This document shows, piece after piece, positions 61,588 through 64,000 of a DNA stretch of 64,000 nucleotides (its first letter is position 1; every line of letters starts with the position of its first letter). The stretch comes from an uncultured Desulfosporosinus sp. GTDB taxonomy: Bacteria > Bacillota > Desulfitobacteriia > Desulfitobacteriales > Desulfitobacteriaceae. The stretch spans positions 1-64,000 of the forward strand of contig CAKMJS010000076.1 in NCBI GenBank assembly GCA_927405585.1, given 5' to 3'. The notes under the pieces were generated by a model. That model saw only the letters and a list, made by a program, of their open reading frames with translations. It searched no databases and was not told the origin of the DNA. Both the position numbers and the translations under genes were made by a program.

Positions 61588-62238
61588 GTGCGCAAACAAT
61601 TTGTGGTGATTGGCTTAGGACGATTTGGAACCAGCGTGGCCAAAACCCTCACGTCATTAGGTCACGAAGTCCTCGCTTTAGATAAGAACGAACAGGCCGT
61701 TCATGACATTATGAATGATGTGACCCAAGCGGTACAGGCCGATGCACGTGAGGAGGACACGCTCCGAGCATTAGGGGTACGAAATTTAGATGTAGCAGTC
61801 GTTGCGATAGGGGATGATCTGGAGGCAAATATACTGATCACCTTGATGCTCAAAGAAATGGGAATACCCTATGTTGTCGCTAAGGCTCGATCGGCACAAC
61901 ATGGCAAAGTGTTAGAGAAAATTGGTGCAGATAAAATCGTTTATCCGGAGCAAGATATGGGCATTCGCCTAGCCAACAACTTAATTAGAACCAATGTCAT
62001 GGACTTTATCGAATTGTCCTTAGACTTCAGCATCTTTGAAATAATTGCTCCTTCTAAGTTTGTCGGGAAAACAATCGGGAACCTAAATTTGCGGGCACTT
62101 TATAAAATTAATGTCGTGGCCATCAAGAAAGGTAAGGAGCGGATTGTTATTGCGCCAGGAGCTAATGAACTCATTGAGGAAAAGGACATCCTAGTGATTG
62201 TTTGTAATAAAAAAGCACTTGAAAAATTACCCGACTAA
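61588..62238 (+). CDS. ktrA: Potassium uptake regulatory subunit (KtrA/TrkA-like)
   Basis: The protein has 216 residues. RCK_N Rossmann domain opens with FVVIGLGRFGTSVAKTL, and the acidic residue at the end of beta 2 is in LALDKNE. RCK_C domain is from about 135 (SPSKFVGKTIGNLNL-like). It binds ATP/ADP or NAD(H) to gate KtrB. GTG 61588 has GGGGGA upstream. A TATAAT at 61456 is a likely promoter; the 315-bp gap from 61273 holds the divergent promoters. Confidence 0.9.
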   Translation: MRKQFVVIGLGRFGTSVAKTLTSLGHEVLALDKNEQAVHDIMNDVTQAVQADAREEDTLRALGVRNLDVAVVAIGDDLEANILITLMLKEMGIPYVVAKARSAQHGKVLEKIGADKIVYPEQDMGIRLANNLIRTNVMDFIELSLDFSIFEIIAPSKFVGKTIGNLNLRALYKINVVAIKKGKERIVIAPGANELIEEKDILVIVCNKKALEKLPD

Positions 62239-62249
62239 GATCTAAGAAG

Positions 62250-62338
62250 TTTACTCGTTCAACTAAAGGTAAACATCGAGAATTGGTGCAAAGCATATAG
62301 GTACAACTCCCGCTTGTCGAAGTGGATTGTTTATGCTA
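62250..62338 (+). repeat. Dispersed hairpin repeat, copy 8
   Basis: ACTCGTTCAACTAAAGGTAAACATCGAG is followed after about 25 bases by CTCCCGCTTGTCGAAGTGG. It matches both hairpin regions of the copy at 22710. It lies between ktrA and ktrB, inside a presumed operon. Confidence 0.7.
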
Positions 62339-62360
62339 GTTAACCTTGGAGGAAAAAGGT

Positions 62361-63689
62361 TTGAATATATTCGAGAAAATAATGACACCCTCACGAGTCT
62401 TAGTATTGGGATATGCTTTGGTCATCTTAGTTGGGACAATTTTACTCACCTTACCCCAAGCAACTAGGGATGGCATGGGGTTGCCCCTTATGAATGCTGC
62501 ATTTACTTCAACTTCGGCAGTTTGTATTACAGGGTTAGTTGTTGTCGATACCGTGACGACCTTTAGTCTCTTTGGGCAATGGGTTATTCTATTGTTGATT
62601 CAAGTCGGCGGGCTGGGCTTTATGACCTTCGCCACTATGTTTTCAATCATTTTAGGGAAGAGGATTACCCTTAAGGATCGTTTGCTGCTTAAAGAGGCTT
62701 TAAATCAAGTTTCAGTGGAAGGCATTGTGCGTTTAGTGAAGTATGTCATTCTAATCTCCTTAGCCATAGAGGCGATAGGTGCGATCCTTTTAACCTGGCG
62801 CTGGTCTTATGATATGAGTTGGAGTAAAGCGCTTTATTATGGTATATTTCACTCAGTTTCGGCCTTCAATAACGCGGGATTTGAACTCTTTGGACATAGT
62901 CTTTCAGCTTACGTAGGGGATCCAATCACGAATGTTACGGTCATGCTTCTAATTACTTTAGGGGGATTAGGCTTTATAGTCTTAGTTAATCTTTATGACA
63001 TTCGAGAAAAAAAGTTAACCCTTCATTCTAGGCTAGTTTTAAAAGTATCTGGATTTCTAATCTTAATAGGAGCAGGGATTATCTTTATATTAGAAATGTC
63101 AAACCCGTTGACCTTGGGGGAACTCCCTACAGATACAAAGGTTTGGGCAGCATTTTTTCAGTCAGTTACTCGTACTGCAGGATTCAATACCATCGATATT
63201 TCGAGCCTGCGGGATACAACGTTACTAACCATGATGGTGCTCATGTTTATCGGGGCTTCTCCCGGCTCAGCTGGAGGTGGGATTAAAACAACGACCTTCA
63301 TTACGATTATGGCCTCTGTGTTAAATACCTTTCGAAGTTATCCCCATGTTGTGTTAGAGGGGCGGACCATACCGAAGGATGTTATTCAAAAAGCGTGGGC
63401 CATCACTGCTTCGGGGGTCTTCATGATCTTTATAATGACCTCAATCCTAACGGTTACCGAAAATATAGATGTGTTTCTTTTGCTTTTTGAAGTGATTTCA
63501 GCGTTGGGGGCGGTAGGGCTTTCCTTAGGAATCACATCGGATTTGTCGTCAGCGGGCAAGGTGGTTATTATGGTCTGCATGTTTATGGGACGGGTTGGAC
63601 TCTTAACATTAGCATTCTTCCTTTCTCAGAAAGCCCAGAAGTCTTCAGCTAATCTCAAATATCCGGAAGAGCGAATCTTAATTGGTTAA
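62361..63689 (+). CDS. ktrB: Potassium transporter subunit (KtrB/TrkH-like)
   Basis: The protein has 442 residues with four M-P-M repeats. The first pore loop is TSTSAVCITGLVVVDT near 51, the second FHSVSAFNNAGFELFG near 168, the third SVTRTAGFNTIDI near 280 and the fourth EVISALGAVGLSLGIT near 383. The Gly in each is the filter residue. The gated loop in helix M2C3 is glycine-rich (GASPGSAGGGIKTT). TTG 62361 follows GGAGG. It forms a Na+-dependent K+ uptake system with KtrA. Confidence 0.93.
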   Translation: MNIFEKIMTPSRVLVLGYALVILVGTILLTLPQATRDGMGLPLMNAAFTSTSAVCITGLVVVDTVTTFSLFGQWVILLLIQVGGLGFMTFATMFSIILGKRITLKDRLLLKEALNQVSVEGIVRLVKYVILISLAIEAIGAILLTWRWSYDMSWSKALYYGIFHSVSAFNNAGFELFGHSLSAYVGDPITNVTVMLLITLGGLGFIVLVNLYDIREKKLTLHSRLVLKVSGFLILIGAGIIFILEMSNPLTLGELPTDTKVWAAFFQSVTRTAGFNTIDISSLRDTTLLTMMVLMFIGASPGSAGGGIKTTTFITIMASVLNTFRSYPHVVLEGRTIPKDVIQKAWAITASGVFMIFIMTSILTVTENIDVFLLLFEVISALGAVGLSLGITSDLSSAGKVVIMVCMFMGRVGLLTLAFFLSQKAQKSSANLKYPEERILIG

Positions 63690-63720
63690 CGACCAACACA
63701 CTTGTCTAAGAATTGCCGAG

Positions 63721-64000
63721 TCACATAAATAATGAGGCGATTCCAAATAAAACCGTAGTTATTCCAGCTGCAATTAACGAGGGCTTCAACTTAGAGCGGG
63801 CATAGTCCATGACTGGGAGATCAAGAATCGCGCAAAGAGTTACTGTATTGTCACTTAAAGGGGAGGCAAACGCCCCAAAGGTTCCACTGGCAAAGACAGC
63901 CCCGATGACAAGGATAATACTAGATCCAGTCTGATGAGCGAGGGTTACTGCCAAGGGCATTAACAAGCCCCAAGCACCCCACGAGGACCCAATAAAATAT
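63721..64000 (-). CDS. NhaC-like Na+/H+ antiporter, C-terminal fragment at the window edge
   Basis: The frame stays open to the window edge, so only the last 92 codons are visible. FIGSSWGAWGLLMPLAV, then GTFGAFASPLSDNTVTLCAI, are typical of the NhaC family, and the sequence ends in a membrane helix. The family exchanges Na+ (or amines, malate and lactate) for protons. It is convergent with ktrB. Confidence 0.85.
   Translation of the reverse strand, partial: YFIGSSWGAWGLLMPLAVTLAHQTGSSIILVIGAVFASGTFGAFASPLSDNTVTLCAILDLPVMDYARSKLKPSLIAAGITTVLFGIASLFM

Noticed and set aside
61440-61588. A c-di-AMP (ydaO-type) riboswitch before ktrA
   Set aside because: The leader is short and I found none of the conserved ydaO core segments.

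Overview
The window looks like a chromosomal segment of an anaerobic, spore-forming, respiring Firmicute of the Desulfosporosinus/Desulfitobacterium kind. This assignment is an inference. It rests on tetraheme NapC/NirT cytochromes with multiheme lipoprotein partners, menaquinone synthesis through futalosine (mqnB, mqnD), a CotD-like coat protein, a T-box leader, strong GGAGG ribosome binding sites, frequent GTG/TTG starts, SdpR/SdpI, and a probable selenoprotein. No rRNA, tRNA, CRISPR array, prophage or intact insertion sequence was seen.

Layout. 1-2.8 kb: a Fic protein and an L,D-transpeptidase, both broken by frameshifts. 2.9-4.6 kb: a sodium:solute symporter with a 34-residue accessory peptide. 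4.9-9.2 kb (minus strand): two extracytoplasmic electron-transfer modules, each a NapC-type tetraheme quinol dehydrogenase followed by a lipoprotein (an ethylbenzene-dehydrogenase-like haem protein, and a hexaheme cytochrome). A decayed sensor kinase lies between them, and one NapC gene is frameshifted. 9.4-16 kb: housekeeping genes (M48 protease, HtrA, ferritin-like protein, TDT transporter, aromatic-acid exporter-like protein, HAD phosphatase). 15.9-17.4 kb: a T-box leader ahead of a DAHP synthase-chorismate mutase fusion. 17.6-20.7 kb: a small hydrophilic protein, an acetyltransferase-like protein, a DsbA/FrnE thioredoxin-fold protein with an in-frame TGA at the first active-site cysteine (probable selenocysteine), then mqnB-mqnD. 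20.9-28.6 kb: coat protein, phenylacetate-CoA ligase, NRDE protein, an ASKHA corrinoid-activator-like protein, hypotheticals, sdpRI with a 48-bp palindromic operator, and an Arg/Trp-rich 35-residue peptide.

28.8-32.7 kb: a guanine-family riboswitch aptamer and two further hairpins precede a three-subunit xanthine-dehydrogenase-type molybdoenzyme. 33-40.9 kb: a two-component system followed by a complete dipeptide-type ABC transporter. 41-49.6 kb: small hypotheticals, a NapH-like polyferredoxin with a membrane partner, a response regulator-GGDEF protein, a MazG-like protein, a CAP-domain protein, a MetE-like protein and DegV. 49.6-55.2 kb: acyl-CoA dehydrogenase, KhtTU-type cation antiporter, CDGSH protein and MsrAB. 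55.2-64 kb: zinc-ribbon proteins, ECF sigma/anti-sigma, a TetR-controlled ABC-2 export operon with visible promoter and operators, KtrAB-type potassium uptake, and the end of an NhaC-like antiporter.

Across the window a degenerate element of about 120 bp recurs at least eight times on both strands between genes. Several intergenic gaps carry short tandem repeats. The strongest candidates for something new are the UxxC DsbA/FrnE protein next to mqnBD, the variant purine riboswitch on a catabolic molybdoenzyme operon, the dispersed hairpin repeat, and the Arg/Trp-rich peptide.
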